A DNA stretch of 64,000 nt from Flavobacteriaceae bacterium (GCA_014075215.1 CP046177.1:124001-188000); one strand, 5' to 3'. Counted from the stretch's first letter, positions 1 to 8,785 are shown. Notes: generated by a model not told the origin, from the sequence alone. Translations and numbers: made by a program.

Positions 1-339
1 ATATACGGATTTTACTCTGGTAAACAGTGGTTTATTTAAGACAATATCGTTCTTAAAGGTACTGAGCCAGGGAGCAATTTCTTGTGCTGTTTTTTGTATT
101 TCCTCATTGGTCTCGGCACTGTTTAAGTTGAAAAAAATGCCGGTAATTCTGTTTAATTTCTCTCCTGTAAACTCTAATGCTGCAATGGTATTCTCAAAAT
201 CGGGTTTTTCTCTGTTAGACGTGATGGCTGAAATTTCTTCCGCAGTAATTTCAATTGCTTTTTTTATGGCAGGCTTATAATCCGAGTTCTTGATTTGAGA
301 AAAAGGAGTCGTATCAAATTCTTGTAAAAGCGGATTCAT
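1..339 (-). CDS. M3-family metallopeptidase, N-terminal part (runs off the window)
   Basis: The 113 codons read from the ATG at 339 back to the window edge. The protein begins MNPLLQEFDTTPFSQIKN and continues with the DYKPAIKKAIE and NREKPDFENTIAALE motifs that open peptidyl-dipeptidase Dcp / oligopeptidase A (peptidase M3). Members are about 680 residues with a zinc HExxH in the C-terminal half, which lies outside this window, so activity cannot be judged. The family trims short peptides; many flavobacterial members carry a signal peptide but this start shows none. It follows purE in the same direction after 57 bases and may share its transcript. The family call is based on the N-terminal motifs only. 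Confidence 0.75.
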   Translation of the reverse strand, partial: MNPLLQEFDTTPFSQIKNSDYKPAIKKAIEITAEEISAITSNREKPDFENTIAALEFTGEKLNRITGIFFNLNSAETNEEIQKTAQEIAPWLSTFKNDIVLNKPLFTRVKSVY

Positions 340-396
340 AATGTAATAACGAAATGATTTAAGGTAATTTCTTTACTATATCTGGCTAAATTACAA

Positions 397-876
397 TTAC
401 TTTCTAACACGTTTGGAAGCTTCTTCTGCTTTTATTTTTAATCCCTCCTTATAGGCCTGTATTTTATCCAATACACATCTATCTGATATTCCGATCATCT
501 GAGCAGCTAAAATACCTGCATTTTTAGCACCGTCCAAAGCAACGGTAGCTACGGGAACACCTCCCGGCATCTGTAAAATGGATAAAACGGAATCCCAACC
601 GTCTATGGAATTACTACTTTTTACGGGAACTCCTATGACAGGCAAAGGGCTTAAGGAAGCTACCATTCCCGGCAGATGGGCTGCACCGCCCGCACCTGCT
701 ATGATTACTTTCATCCCGCGGGTATGTGCATTTTTAGCATAGTCAACTAATTTTTCGGGAGTTCTGTGTGCAGAAACAATATCTACTTCTATTGAAATAT
801 CAAAATGCTCTAAGATATCGATTGCTTGTTGCATGACAGGGAGGTCTGAATCGCTTCCCATGATAATTCCTATCAT
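397..876 (-). CDS. purE: N5-carboxyaminoimidazole ribonucleotide mutase PurE
   Basis: At 159 residues this is the full length of class I PurE. Visible family motifs are GSDSDLPVM near residue 8, SAHRTPEK near 35, GAGGAAHLPGM near 61, and PVIGVPVKSS followed by DGWDSVLSILQMPGGVPVATVA. The enzyme moves the carboxylate of N5-CAIR to carbon 4 to give CAIR in purine synthesis and works after PurK. PurK is normally the adjacent upstream gene; here it lies 3.7 kb away (4595-5752) on the same strand, with a restriction-modification cassette and an IS110 fragment in between. purE therefore probably lost its original transcription unit and depends on sequence within the insert. The reading frame is intact. 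Confidence 0.97.
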   Translation of the reverse strand: MIGIIMGSDSDLPVMQQAIDILEHFDISIEVDIVSAHRTPEKLVDYAKNAHTRGMKVIIAGAGGAAHLPGMVASLSPLPVIGVPVKSSNSIDGWDSVLSILQMPGGVPVATVALDGAKNAGILAAQMIGISDRCVLDKIQAYKEGLKIKAEEASKRVRK

Positions 877-1098
877 AAATTATTTATTTAGATGATTTTA
901 AATTCAAGATATGTTTTGTTGTACAACGGTCTCAGCTATGATTTCGTTGTGGAAAATGTTGGGGATTTTTCCGCAATTGAAACTAGCCGATTGGTTAGTT
1001 AAAATTATATTTTTTTCTCCTAATATCACAATGAATTATAGCATTTATAAAAAAACAGTAAGTCGAGCATCTTTAAGTAAATCTAAAAATATAAAGAT

Positions 1099-1437
1099 AT
1101 GAACACTCAAATTACTACCATACCAAAGTTATACATAGGCATTGACATTCACAAATGCAGTTGGAAAATTCGTTGCAGTACAGATTTATTTTCTGGTAAA
1201 TTATTTTCCATGGTACCTAAACCCGAAGAATTGAAACATTATACTATAAAGCATTATTCTGACTATGAAGTCTCAGTGGCTTATGAATCAGGTTTTTGTG
1301 GTAGCTACTATGCGCATCGTTGTTTTGTTTCTTATGGTTGGGAATCCTTGGTGGTCAATCCTACAGATATTCATCGTAAAGGTAAAGAGATATATATCAA
1401 GACAGACAAGATTGATGCACAATTGATACATTATACT
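1099..1437 (+). pseudogene. IS110-family transposase, N-terminal fragment
   Basis: The first 113 codons match the start of an IS110 (DEDD) transposase: YIGIDIHKCSW with the first catalytic Asp, then YESGFCGSYYAH, VVNPTDIHRKGKE and KTDKIDAQLIH, which carries later catalytic Asp residues. Homology stops at about 1437. The reading frame continues to 1530 only because it runs antisense through the 3' end of the neighbouring restriction gene. The C-terminal half is missing, so this copy cannot transpose. About 190 bases upstream (911-1098) hold no convincing gene and are probably the element's non-coding left end. A C-terminal IS110 fragment occurs at 42715-43125, but I cannot show that the two come from the same element. 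Confidence 0.85.
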
Positions 1438-1530
1438 TTCGTCTTTTATTTTTTATTCAGTCAACCAATTCAATGCTTTTTGTGCTATTCCATTATACCA
1501 ATCTTTTCCGTTGTCCGTAGAATCTGCTAA

Positions 1531-3132
1531 TCAATTAGAACATTCAAAAAACTGCTGTACGTGTCGTGGTTCGGGAATGTAACTTGCTCTATGCGAGTCT
1601 TCAATCATCTTGAGAAAAACACTCAATGGAAGCGGAACTATAGTGGATTTCCCGCCATAATAGCTGATATTCATTTTGTGCAATGCGTAAAAGTGGGCAA
1701 TACAAGCTTCATTTATACTCGGTGCAATGAATAAACAGTAAGCAGGTTTGTTAGTTTCTCGTTTTACTTTGGCAAGATGTCGGGTTACAGGTTCTCCCTC
1801 AGTTTCATATTGTCGTTGTCCACCTTGCATAGTTACTTCTACAGTCAATCCAAAGTCCCCATAATCACAAACTATATCAGGCATATTTCCCTGTGCCGTG
1901 GACATTGGATTTCCAAAATCGTCAAACTTTAAATTGGCTTTTATGCTGCCTCCGTTCAACATTGTCATTGCCCTCCAAGTGTTCCATTCAAGCATCAAAG
2001 GAGTATCGTAAAGTGAATTGTCAAGTATCTGGTCAAATGTTGAGTTTATTTCATCAAACAATCGATAATCTTTGATTGCTGTTACTTGCTCGGTAAGAAT
2101 TTGCTCCTTACGTTTTTCTAATTCGTCTGCAAAAATCTCTTTGAGTTGGTGTAAACTCATTTCATTGCTGATATGAATATTAGGGAACTCGGAAGCAATT
2201 TTTTGTTCAAGTAATTCACGATTGTCAAAAAGCAAAGTGGGAGTTTCCGCATTGCCTAAATAGTTTATATATTGCTTCTCGTTATCAATAAAAATGGGTT
2301 CTCGGTTTGCGTGTTCCAAAAAGAAATCTACTTCCTGAATTTTTTCAGGTGCTATTGAAACGGATTTTCCAATATGTGAAATGTTTACTAATCCCGTTGC
2401 TCGTATGTAACGAATACAGGCATCAGCATAATCTCGCATATTACTCGCTTTAGTTTTCAGGAATTTTGAGATAGACGTATCATTCGTTTCCCTTGTTTTT
2501 ATATTTCCTGCAATGATGTCCTCCTGATATATTTCCCGTAGTTCTTTATCTAAATATTCTTTGCGGAATTTTTTATAATTGCCTTCATTTTGGGCTTTAG
2601 CTGTCCTAAATTCATTAACTTTTTGGACAATTCTATCAAACTTTCTGTAATCAACTAATTGCAAACCGAAAAACATCAATTCGTCAAATTTTAGTGAACC
2701 AAAATGACGAACTAAACGAAATAATTCAAGGTAAGGTTTGCCCCAGAAATCTGTGGATTTTTCAGATGGTTTGTGATATGGGGAAGGAACTTGGAATTTG
2801 AGAAGTTGCCTTAAAAAGATTTCGTTCTTACGTTTTGAATTTATTAATTCCGTTCCTGCTGGTGTTAAGCTAATTTTCGGCGAAAGAATTACAAAACCAA
2901 GAGCCTTTGGTGCTCGGTTTATTCTGTCTCTTGCACTGAATGCAGGATCTTTTGCTCCTTGCCCGTTGAAAAAGTTTTCCTCTTTCAACAATTCCATAAA
3001 AACTCGTTGTGTTTCGGTATTCCATTTTTGCCCTGCAAAATGAGTGTTCAATAACTCAATTTCCGGTATCATTTTAGCCGGAGTTCTCGGAGATGTAGTA
3101 ACGAAAATCACTTTGCTGTCAATTCTGGCCAT
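1531..3132 (-). CDS. AlwI-family type II restriction endonuclease, possibly truncated by an in-frame TGA
   Basis: At 533 residues it resembles the AlwI family (AlwI cuts outside GGATC). It overlaps the start of the partner methyltransferase by 14 bases, the usual linked arrangement. A possible PD-(D/E)xK-like core is PDIVCDYGDFGLTVEVT around residues 416-432. The frame ends at TGA (1531-1533), but the same frame stays open for 25 more codons (LADSTDNGKDWYNGIA and on) to TAA at 1453-1455. That extension reads like real protein, so the TGA may be a nonsense mutation. The product would be cytoplasmic and would cut unmethylated foreign DNA. The recognition site is inferred from family membership. 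No other gene explains this stretch. Confidence 0.8.
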   Translation of the reverse strand: MARIDSKVIFVTTSPRTPAKMIPEIELLNTHFAGQKWNTETQRVFMELLKEENFFNGQGAKDPAFSARDRINRAPKALGFVILSPKISLTPAGTELINSKRKNEIFLRQLLKFQVPSPYHKPSEKSTDFWGKPYLELFRLVRHFGSLKFDELMFFGLQLVDYRKFDRIVQKVNEFRTAKAQNEGNYKKFRKEYLDKELREIYQEDIIAGNIKTRETNDTSISKFLKTKASNMRDYADACIRYIRATGLVNISHIGKSVSIAPEKIQEVDFFLEHANREPIFIDNEKQYINYLGNAETPTLLFDNRELLEQKIASEFPNIHISNEMSLHQLKEIFADELEKRKEQILTEQVTAIKDYRLFDEINSTFDQILDNSLYDTPLMLEWNTWRAMTMLNGGSIKANLKFDDFGNPMSTAQGNMPDIVCDYGDFGLTVEVTMQGGQRQYETEGEPVTRHLAKVKRETNKPAYCLFIAPSINEACIAHFYALHKMNISYYGGKSTIVPLPLSVFLKMIEDSHRASYIPEPRHVQQFFECSN

Positions 3133-4039
3133 AAGAAGCTGATTCTTCTTCTAATATTAGTTTGGGTTCTCGTTTTAATGCTTCATTGCCATAGTTGGAA
3201 ATAAGTATATGACTTGCTTCTGCTTTAAATATATTCTTAATGTTTACAGCATATGATTTTCCATATTCGTCCACAATCATATCTCCGTATAATTTTTCGG
3301 TTAGCGGTGTTCGTCCAATAACCATTAATGCTTTGCAGTTTAATTCTTTGTAAGCATTGGCTAATTCGGTGTGGTTTTTTTCGTTGAAACCATCTTTGTA
3401 TTCTATATTTCCATAGTCCGAAAATACACAGTCATAAGGCGGGTCTAAAAACATAAAATCATCTTCTCTTGCCATTTCAAAAATGGCTTTATAGTCAAAG
3501 TTATATATTTCCGTATTGGCGAGTAATTGATTGTGGTTTTTTGTTACTAATGATGTATTCAAATTTTTATAACGTCCATAAGGTACATTGAACTCACCTT
3601 TGGAATTGTAGCGTACCATTCCCGAATACGCAGTTTTGTTAATAAAGAAATATAATAGAGCATCAGAGTATTTTTTTTCAACCAAATCATTAAACATATC
3701 TCTAATTTGGTAGTAAAGTGTTTCGTTTTCGTCAGGAACTCTTTCAGTTGGTGTTTTGGCTTTTAGTTCTTCAAATTTTTTACGGTTGGTTTTGTAAGTT
3801 TTTTCAATTTCAAAAAGTTCTTTTTTTAATGTTTTAAAGTCTGATTTCACGTCTTTATAAAAATCCATCAGTTTGGAATTGATATCATTGATGATTGCCT
3901 TCTTGGGTCCTAAGTGAAAAAATAAGGCTCCACCACCAAAAAATGGCGCAATATATCTGCCATTGAAATCAGGAATATGTTTTTCTATGTATGGGATTTC
4001 TTTTGATTTTCCGCCTCTGTATTTGACTAGTGGCTTCAT
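3119..4039 (-). CDS. D12-class (Dam-like) DNA adenine N6-methyltransferase of the R-M cassette
   Basis: The 306 residues show the order of alpha-type Dam enzymes: PLVKYRGGKSKEIPYI at the N-terminus, the AdoMet loop APFFGGGALFF near residue 31, a long central target-recognition part, and the catalytic DPPY near residue 199. It transfers a methyl group from AdoMet to adenine N6 and should protect the host site read by the adjoining AlwI-like nuclease, probably within GGATC (inferred from the partner). It begins 4 bases inside the controller gene upstream (ATGA overlap) and ends 14 bases inside the nuclease gene, so controller, methylase and nuclease are one operon read on the minus strand. The frame is intact. 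Confidence 0.92.
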   Translation of the reverse strand: MKPLVKYRGGKSKEIPYIEKHIPDFNGRYIAPFFGGGALFFHLGPKKAIINDINSKLMDFYKDVKSDFKTLKKELFEIEKTYKTNRKKFEELKAKTPTERVPDENETLYYQIRDMFNDLVEKKYSDALLYFFINKTAYSGMVRYNSKGEFNVPYGRYKNLNTSLVTKNHNQLLANTEIYNFDYKAIFEMAREDDFMFLDPPYDCVFSDYGNIEYKDGFNEKNHTELANAYKELNCKALMVIGRTPLTEKLYGDMIVDEYGKSYAVNIKNIFKAEASHILISNYGNEALKREPKLILEEESASYGQN

Positions 4040-4347
4040 GCTTTTGTTTTTTGGCGTTTGTAATATGTAATATTTTCGGCAACTACATTTAAGATTTGTG
4101 TTGCTTCATCTTCGTCAGCAATTAGGTCATAAACTTTGTCTGCCGACCACAATCGTAAAAGTTCTTTGGTGTCTGTCTGCAATAACTCCGCAAGAGTTGC
4201 TACTTGTTTACGTTTTGCTCGTCTGTCGCCTTTCTCGATTTTGCAATAGGTCGCTGTGTCGATTTCCAATACGGAAGCCAACTGTCTTTGAGGGATTTTT
4301 TGTTTCTCCCGAAGGGTTTTGAGTCTGTTACCAAATATTGTTGACAT
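4036..4347 (-). CDS. XRE-family helix-turn-helix regulator of the R-M operon
   Basis: This is a 103-residue protein with an N-terminal helix-turn-helix (FGNRLKTLREKQKIPQRQLASVLEIDTA split over residues 5-33, then YCKIEKGDRRAKRKQV) and a charged C-terminal tail. As first gene of the controller-methylase-nuclease operon it is the likely C-protein-like regulator that delays nuclease expression after the cassette enters a new host. No operator repeats could be assigned with confidence in the AT-rich 4348-4594 gap, where a promoter would be expected. Ordinary XRE repressors look similar, so the role rests on context. Confidence 0.88.
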   Translation of the reverse strand: MSTIFGNRLKTLREKQKIPQRQLASVLEIDTATYCKIEKGDRRAKRKQVATLAELLQTDTKELLRLWSADKVYDLIADEDEATQILNVVAENITYYKRQKTKA

Positions 4348-4594
4348 AACTCTGTCTTGACGTTATTTGGCAAATTTAGGAATTAATTTTGATTTTGGAA
4401 ATATTTCGTCTGTACGTTTTTAGGTCTTGTACAACATTCATATATAGGAAAAGAAGTGGAATTTTATGTACTAACTTTTCGATTTATTACTAACTATAAA
4501 TGTACAAAACGTATTCTGATTTAAGGATTTAAATCGTTATTTTTATAGCATCCATGTAAAAATAGTGCCTTAAGTTTGAGGTAAAGAAATAACA

Positions 4595-5752
4595 TTATTT
4601 ACTTATTACCCGTACGGTTTCTTTAACTTGTTGAGCAATTTTTCTGGCTTCGTTTACATCTTCATTTACAGTAGTAACATGTCCCATTTTACGAAAAGGT
4701 TTTGTGATTTTTTTTCCGTAAATATGCGGAGTAACTCCTTCCATAGCTAAAATGGTTTCTATATTTTCATAAATGACTTCTCCCGTATATCCTTCTTCAC
4801 CTACCAAATTTACCATAACTCCGGCTACTTTACTGGCAGTATTCCCCAAAGGCAAATTCAAAATACTGCGTAAGTGCTGTTCAAATTGGCTGGTATAACC
4901 GGCTTCTATACTATAATGTCCGGAATTATGTGTCCTTGGAGCAACTTCGTTGACAACTATTTTATTTTCGTGAGTTTGGAACATCTCTACGGCCAATAAA
5001 CCAACAAAATCAAAAGCATCTGCAACTTTCAATGCTATTTTCTGGGCTTCTTTTGCAATGGTAGCATCAATCCTTGCCGGACAAATAACATATTCTACCT
5101 GGTTTGCTTCCGGATGAAATTCCATTTCCACCACAGGATATGTTTTTGTTTCACCATTCAAATTTCTTGCTATGATAACAGCCAATTCATTTTTAAACGG
5201 AACCAATTCTTCTGCAATACATGCCACATTTGGCAAACGTTCCAAATCAGCATGATTGCGAATCACTTTTACTCCGTTTCCATCGTATCCAAAACGTGCT
5301 GCCTTCCATACGAAAGGCAATGTAAGAGAACTGTTTAGGTATGCGTGTTTTACTTCTTCTCGGGAAACAAAACGATAAAATGCAGTTGTAGGGATTTGAT
5401 GATCCGTGTAAAATAATTTTTGTTTTATTTTATCTTGGATAATTCTGATATTTTTTGGTTTTGGATAAATAGTCAACCCTTCTGATTCCAATTTGTCAAG
5501 TGCATCAATATGGACATTCTCAATTTCAATGGTCAACAGATCTACTTGTTTTCCAAAACGATAAACAGTGTCGAAATCCAACAAATCGCCTTGATGAAAT
5601 TCATTACAAATTTCTGCACAGGGAGCCTCATTTGAAGCATCTAAAACAACAGTATAGATATCCCATTTTTGAGTTTCCCGCAATAACATTTTACCTAACT
5701 GCCCTCCTCCTAAAACGCCTAATTTAAAATGGGAAGAAAAATAATCTTTCAA
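4595..5752 (-). CDS. purK: N5-carboxyaminoimidazole ribonucleotide synthase PurK
   Basis: The 385 residues have an ATP-grasp layout: LGVLGGGQLGKML near residue 12, the A domain to about 100, KAARFGYDGNGVKVI near 150, EELVPFKNELAVI near 180, and VNEVAPRTHNSGHYSIE near 265 forming the ATP/Mg site. It makes N5-CAIR from AIR, bicarbonate and ATP in the cytoplasm for purine synthesis. The product is the substrate of PurE, whose gene would be expected immediately downstream but sits beyond the inserted R-M cassette. The frame is intact and of normal length. Confidence 0.97.
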   Translation of the reverse strand: MKDYFSSHFKLGVLGGGQLGKMLLRETQKWDIYTVVLDASNEAPCAEICNEFHQGDLLDFDTVYRFGKQVDLLTIEIENVHIDALDKLESEGLTIYPKPKNIRIIQDKIKQKLFYTDHQIPTTAFYRFVSREEVKHAYLNSSLTLPFVWKAARFGYDGNGVKVIRNHADLERLPNVACIAEELVPFKNELAVIIARNLNGETKTYPVVEMEFHPEANQVEYVICPARIDATIAKEAQKIALKVADAFDFVGLLAVEMFQTHENKIVVNEVAPRTHNSGHYSIEAGYTSQFEQHLRSILNLPLGNTASKVAGVMVNLVGEEGYTGEVIYENIETILAMEGVTPHIYGKKITKPFRKMGHVTTVNEDVNEARKIAQQVKETVRVISK

Positions 5753-5805
5753 AATAATTATCGATATTTTTGTGCAAAAATAATAATCTAGCCCGTAAAG
5801 AACGA

Positions 5806-6225
5806 TTAAAAATTAGTAATTCTGATAACCGTAGGGGTGATGATTTGAACAGCGTATTCTTTTGCAAAACAAGTTGCATCCTGTGTAAGCGGAGAACCAT
5901 TTAAAATATTATATTCATTAGCATCGCAAGTACATTTTAAAATGATACTGTTTTCGACAATCATAGGGCTACATGTTGCCTGATCCTGCTCCGGACAACG
6001 CCTGTCATATGCTTTAAATTGAGAACCGTTTAAGTTAAAAATAACAATGCCGTTATGCCCTCCGGTTGTATAACTCCATCCGCCCGGAACTCTCGCATTA
6101 ATGAATTGCGGTAACTCTAAATTTATGATTTCTTCAACAATAATATTTGTAAAACAACTATCTGCAACCCCGTCGTTACTACAACTACAAGTCGCTATCA
6201 AGAGAAAATAAAAAAATCTTTTCAC
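5806..6225 (-). CDS. Rieske-like lipoprotein lacking the usual His ligands
   Basis: A 139-residue exported lipoprotein: MKRFFYFLLIATCSCS is a short signal with a lipobox-type Cys. The body resembles the small Rieske-fold lipoproteins that precede greA in many flavobacteria. The two loops that normally hold a 2Fe-2S cluster (CxH and CxxH) read DRRCPEQ and LKCTCDANEYNILNG here, so the cysteines remain but both histidines are absent. Cluster binding is therefore doubtful; a structural or redox-disulfide role is possible. It is divergent from greA, with about 160 bases of shared upstream region. Function is unknown. Confidence 0.6.
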   Translation of the reverse strand: MKRFFYFLLIATCSCSNDGVADSCFTNIIVEEIINLELPQFINARVPGGWSYTTGGHNGIVIFNLNGSQFKAYDRRCPEQDQATCSPMIVENSIILKCTCDANEYNILNGSPLTQDATCFAKEYAVQIITPTVIRITNF

Positions 6226-6386
6226 TAGTAAAAAAATTAATACTATACTTTAAACGAAGCCTATTTACAAATATTTTGTACATTTGTTATCTGGTCTCAT
6301 ACTGATAAAAGTAATGAGATTTTCTGTTTTTAACAACAGCATTAAAAGCTGTTACAGGCGGATTAATTTTTAATTTACAGTAGATT

Positions 6387-6860
6387 ATGAGTGAAATTTC
6401 GTATTACACAGAAGAAGGGCTAAAAAAGTTAAAAGACGAGCTTTTACAATTAGAACAAGAAGAAAGGCCAAGAGTGACACAAGAAATTGCCGAGGCAAGA
6501 GATAAAGGTGATTTAAGCGAAAATGCCGAATACCACGCAGCAAAAGAAGAGCAGTCTTTATTGGAAACGAAGATTGCCAAACTAAAAAATGTAGTGGCAA
6601 ATGCCAGAATCATAGACGAATCTCAATTAGACGCTTCAAAAGCCTTAATTCATTCCCATGTGAAAATAAAAAATACTGCTAACGGAACAGAATTTACCTA
6701 TACGCTGGTTGCAGATTCCGAATCGGATATCAGAAATCATAAACTTTCGGTAAACTCTCCCATAGGAAAAGGGTTGTTGGGAAAACAGGAAGGAGATATT
6801 GCAGAAATTCAGGTCCCCAAGGGCATTATGAAATTTGAAATTATAGAAGTTTTCAGGTAA
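6387..6860 (+). CDS. greA: Transcription elongation factor GreA
   Basis: The 157 residues match GreA. A coiled coil spans residues 1-75, with YYTEEGLKKLKDELLQLE at the N-terminus and the tip acidic pair in ARDKGDLSENAEYHAAKEEQ near residue 40. A C-terminal FKBP-like domain ends SPIGKGLLGKQEGD and VPKG. It enters the RNA polymerase secondary channel and stimulates cleavage of backtracked transcripts. The start ATG is 27 bases after an in-frame stop region. A TAnnTTTG element (TACATTTG, 6279-6286) upstream could be its -7 box, though no good -33 TTTG lies 19 bases before it. The HIT gene follows after 44 bases and is probably co-transcribed. Confidence 0.97.
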   Translation: MSEISYYTEEGLKKLKDELLQLEQEERPRVTQEIAEARDKGDLSENAEYHAAKEEQSLLETKIAKLKNVVANARIIDESQLDASKALIHSHVKIKNTANGTEFTYTLVADSESDIRNHKLSVNSPIGKGLLGKQEGDIAEIQVPKGIMKFEIIEVFR

Positions 6861-6904
6861 AATAAGTAATATTTTGGTTGCAAATTAGTACACATTACGA
6901 ACAT

Positions 6905-7294
6905 ATGAGCATTTTTACTCGGATCATACAAGGAAAAATTCCCGGTTATAAAGTAGCTGAAAATGAGGAGTACTTTGCTTTTTTGGATATTCGTCCAAAT
7001 GCAAAAGGGCATACCCTGGTAGTACCCAAAAAAGAAGCGGATAAGATTTTTGATCTGGATATGAACACATACACCGGATTGATGCAGTTTTCATATCGTG
7101 TGGCAAAAGCCATAGAAAAAACCGTCTCCTGTAAGAGAGTTGGGATGAGTGTTGTAGGTCTGGAAGTGCCACATACGCATGTACATCTGATTCCCATTAA
7201 TCAAATGGCAGATATGCAATTTGTAAAAAAAGAGACCTTCAGTCATGAAGAGTTTACTGCACTGGCAAATGCCATTTCAGAAAACTTTGTATAG
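6905..7294 (+). CDS. HIT-family (histidine triad) nucleotide hydrolase
   Basis: It has 129 residues from the ATG at 6905 (MSIFTRIIQGKIPGYKVAE). An upstream ATG at 6878 would add nine residues not typical of the family. The active-site triad HTHVHLIP lies near residues 90-97, and FLDIRPNAKGHTLVVPK is the conserved substrate-binding strand. HIT proteins hydrolyse nucleoside phosphoramidates or AMP-linked substrates in the cytoplasm. It is in the greA transcription unit and converges on the histidine kinase gene, the two 3' ends overlapping by 18 bases (7277-7294). Confidence 0.93.
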   Translation: MSIFTRIIQGKIPGYKVAENEEYFAFLDIRPNAKGHTLVVPKKEADKIFDLDMNTYTGLMQFSYRVAKAIEKTVSCKRVGMSVVGLEVPHTHVHLIPINQMADMQFVKKETFSHEEFTALANAISENFV

Positions 7295-8443
7295 TTGAAT
7301 TTGAATACTCGTTCCTTTACTTGTTTCGGATTTTAGTACAAAGATTTTTCCTTTATGGTAATCTTCTATAATTCGTTTGGACAGTGATAATCCCAGACCC
7401 CAACCCCGTTTTTTGGTAGTAAACCCGGGTTTAAAAATTTTCTTATATAACGATCTGGGTATTCCTTTCCCTGTGTCTGAAACCGTAATTTTTACTTTTT
7501 TGTCAGATGATTCCGTTTGTAATGTTAATACTCCTTTTCCTTTCATAGCGTCTACTGAATTCTTTATCAGGTTTTCTATTACCCAACTAAATAATTCGGT
7601 GTTTACATGCATATAAGTATTACCATTAATTTTATTTATAAAATGAAATGCAATTTGTTTAGAGCTCCGTCTTTCCAGATAATCAAAAGATGTTTTGGTA
7701 ACAGCAACGATATCTACCTGTTTTAACTCCGGTACAGACCCAATCTTAGAAAATCGATTTGCAATGGTATTTAGCCTTTCAACATCTTTTTCTATTTCTT
7801 CTATATACTCATCATGTGTATGTTTTTGTTTTAAGATAGCAATCCACCCCAGCAAAGAAGATAAAGGTGTACCTATCTGATGTGCTGTTTCCTTTGCCAT
7901 TCCCGTCCATAACTTATTCTGTTCGGAAACTTTACTGGTGTTGAAGAACATATAAATAACCGTCAGGAATAACACAATAATCAAAATGAGTGCCAGCGGA
8001 TAATAGCTTAACCTGTTTAATAAATCCGAATTTCGATAATAAATATATTGCTTGCTTTTTCCTTTATAACTGATTTCTATAGGGGTATTTTCTCTTTTCA
8101 TAATCTCTAATTGCCGCTTTAAATAATTGGGCTTTTTTGCTTTTATGGAATCTAAATTCCGATACCCCTCTTCACCCTTTAAAATATTTCCGTCTTGATC
8201 AACTAAAATCATGGGAATATTATTATTACTTGAAATAATGGCAAAAGACAATTCGGCATCCGCTTCCAAATCCAAATTATTTAACTGCTTCTGAGCAATG
8301 GCTATAATTTCCATCTTAAGACGTTCTTCCGTCTTAAATTTTTGGAAAAATATAAATGTATTCCAGAGAATTAAAGAAACGATGACAACCGAAATTGCAA
8401 TGGCAATTCGTTTTAAAACAATAGTATTTTCAAATACAGACAT
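7277..8443 (-). CDS. Membrane sensor histidine kinase
   Basis: A 388-residue protein. One transmembrane segment lies near residues 10-32 and a second near 147-168, enclosing a periplasmic sensor of about 115 residues. The dimerisation helix carries the phospho-acceptor His in KETAHQIGTPLSSLLGW (near residue 187). It is followed by the N box LFSWVIENLIKNSVDAM and the ATP-lid motifs DTGKGIP and GWGLGLSLSKRI. No response regulator is adjacent, which is usual for this flavobacterial greA/HIT/kinase block. The signal it senses is unknown. Confidence 0.92.
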   Translation of the reverse strand: MSVFENTIVLKRIAIAISVVIVSLILWNTFIFFQKFKTEERLKMEIIAIAQKQLNNLDLEADAELSFAIISSNNNIPMILVDQDGNILKGEEGYRNLDSIKAKKPNYLKRQLEIMKRENTPIEISYKGKSKQYIYYRNSDLLNRLSYYPLALILIIVLFLTVIYMFFNTSKVSEQNKLWTGMAKETAHQIGTPLSSLLGWIAILKQKHTHDEYIEEIEKDVERLNTIANRFSKIGSVPELKQVDIVAVTKTSFDYLERRSSKQIAFHFINKINGNTYMHVNTELFSWVIENLIKNSVDAMKGKGVLTLQTESSDKKVKITVSDTGKGIPRSLYKKIFKPGFTTKKRGWGLGLSLSKRIIEDYHKGKIFVLKSETSKGTSIQIQLYKVF

Positions 8444-8625
8444 AGGTCAAAAGTACATGAATTTTTTCATTTGAAAATTCACAAAAAACAAATGAAAAAA
8501 ATTTATGGACTAACGAAGTGGTTGCTGAAGTGAAACTAAATTTTGTATTTTTTTTAATCAAAATTTAGTTTTTTACAGAAGAAATATAACTATTATGGCA
8601 TATAACTACTTTGCAAATTTGATAG

Positions 8626-8785
8626 TGAACTCGTTTAGACTTTTTGGGTTTAAGCGAAAATTAGAAGTTTTTAGCTCTGTTGAAGGCTTTTTTTGAGTTG
8701 CATAGCGCTACGGAAGGAAAAAAAGACAAAAACAGAGCGGAAAACAGCAATTTTTTAGCAAATTCAAAAAGTCTAAACGAGTTCA
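8626..8785. repeat. Dispersed repeat family 1, copy 1 (MITE-like, about 158 bp)
   Basis: The element starts TGAACTCGTTTAGAC and ends with the exact inverse GTCTAAACGAGTTCA. The inverted ends extend about 20 bases. Inside are further inverted tracts (AGCTCTGTT against AACAGAGC) around a central TAGCGCTA, so the whole unit is a long imperfect palindrome. Closely similar copies lie at 22294-22455 and 47486-47642. It fills most of the 372-base gap between the kinase and flavin reductase genes. No protein is encoded. Confidence 0.85.

Noticed and set aside
911..1102. 63-residue plus-strand frame before the IS110 fragment
   Set aside because: No family features, odd composition, and the stretch is better explained as the non-coding left end of the IS110 element.
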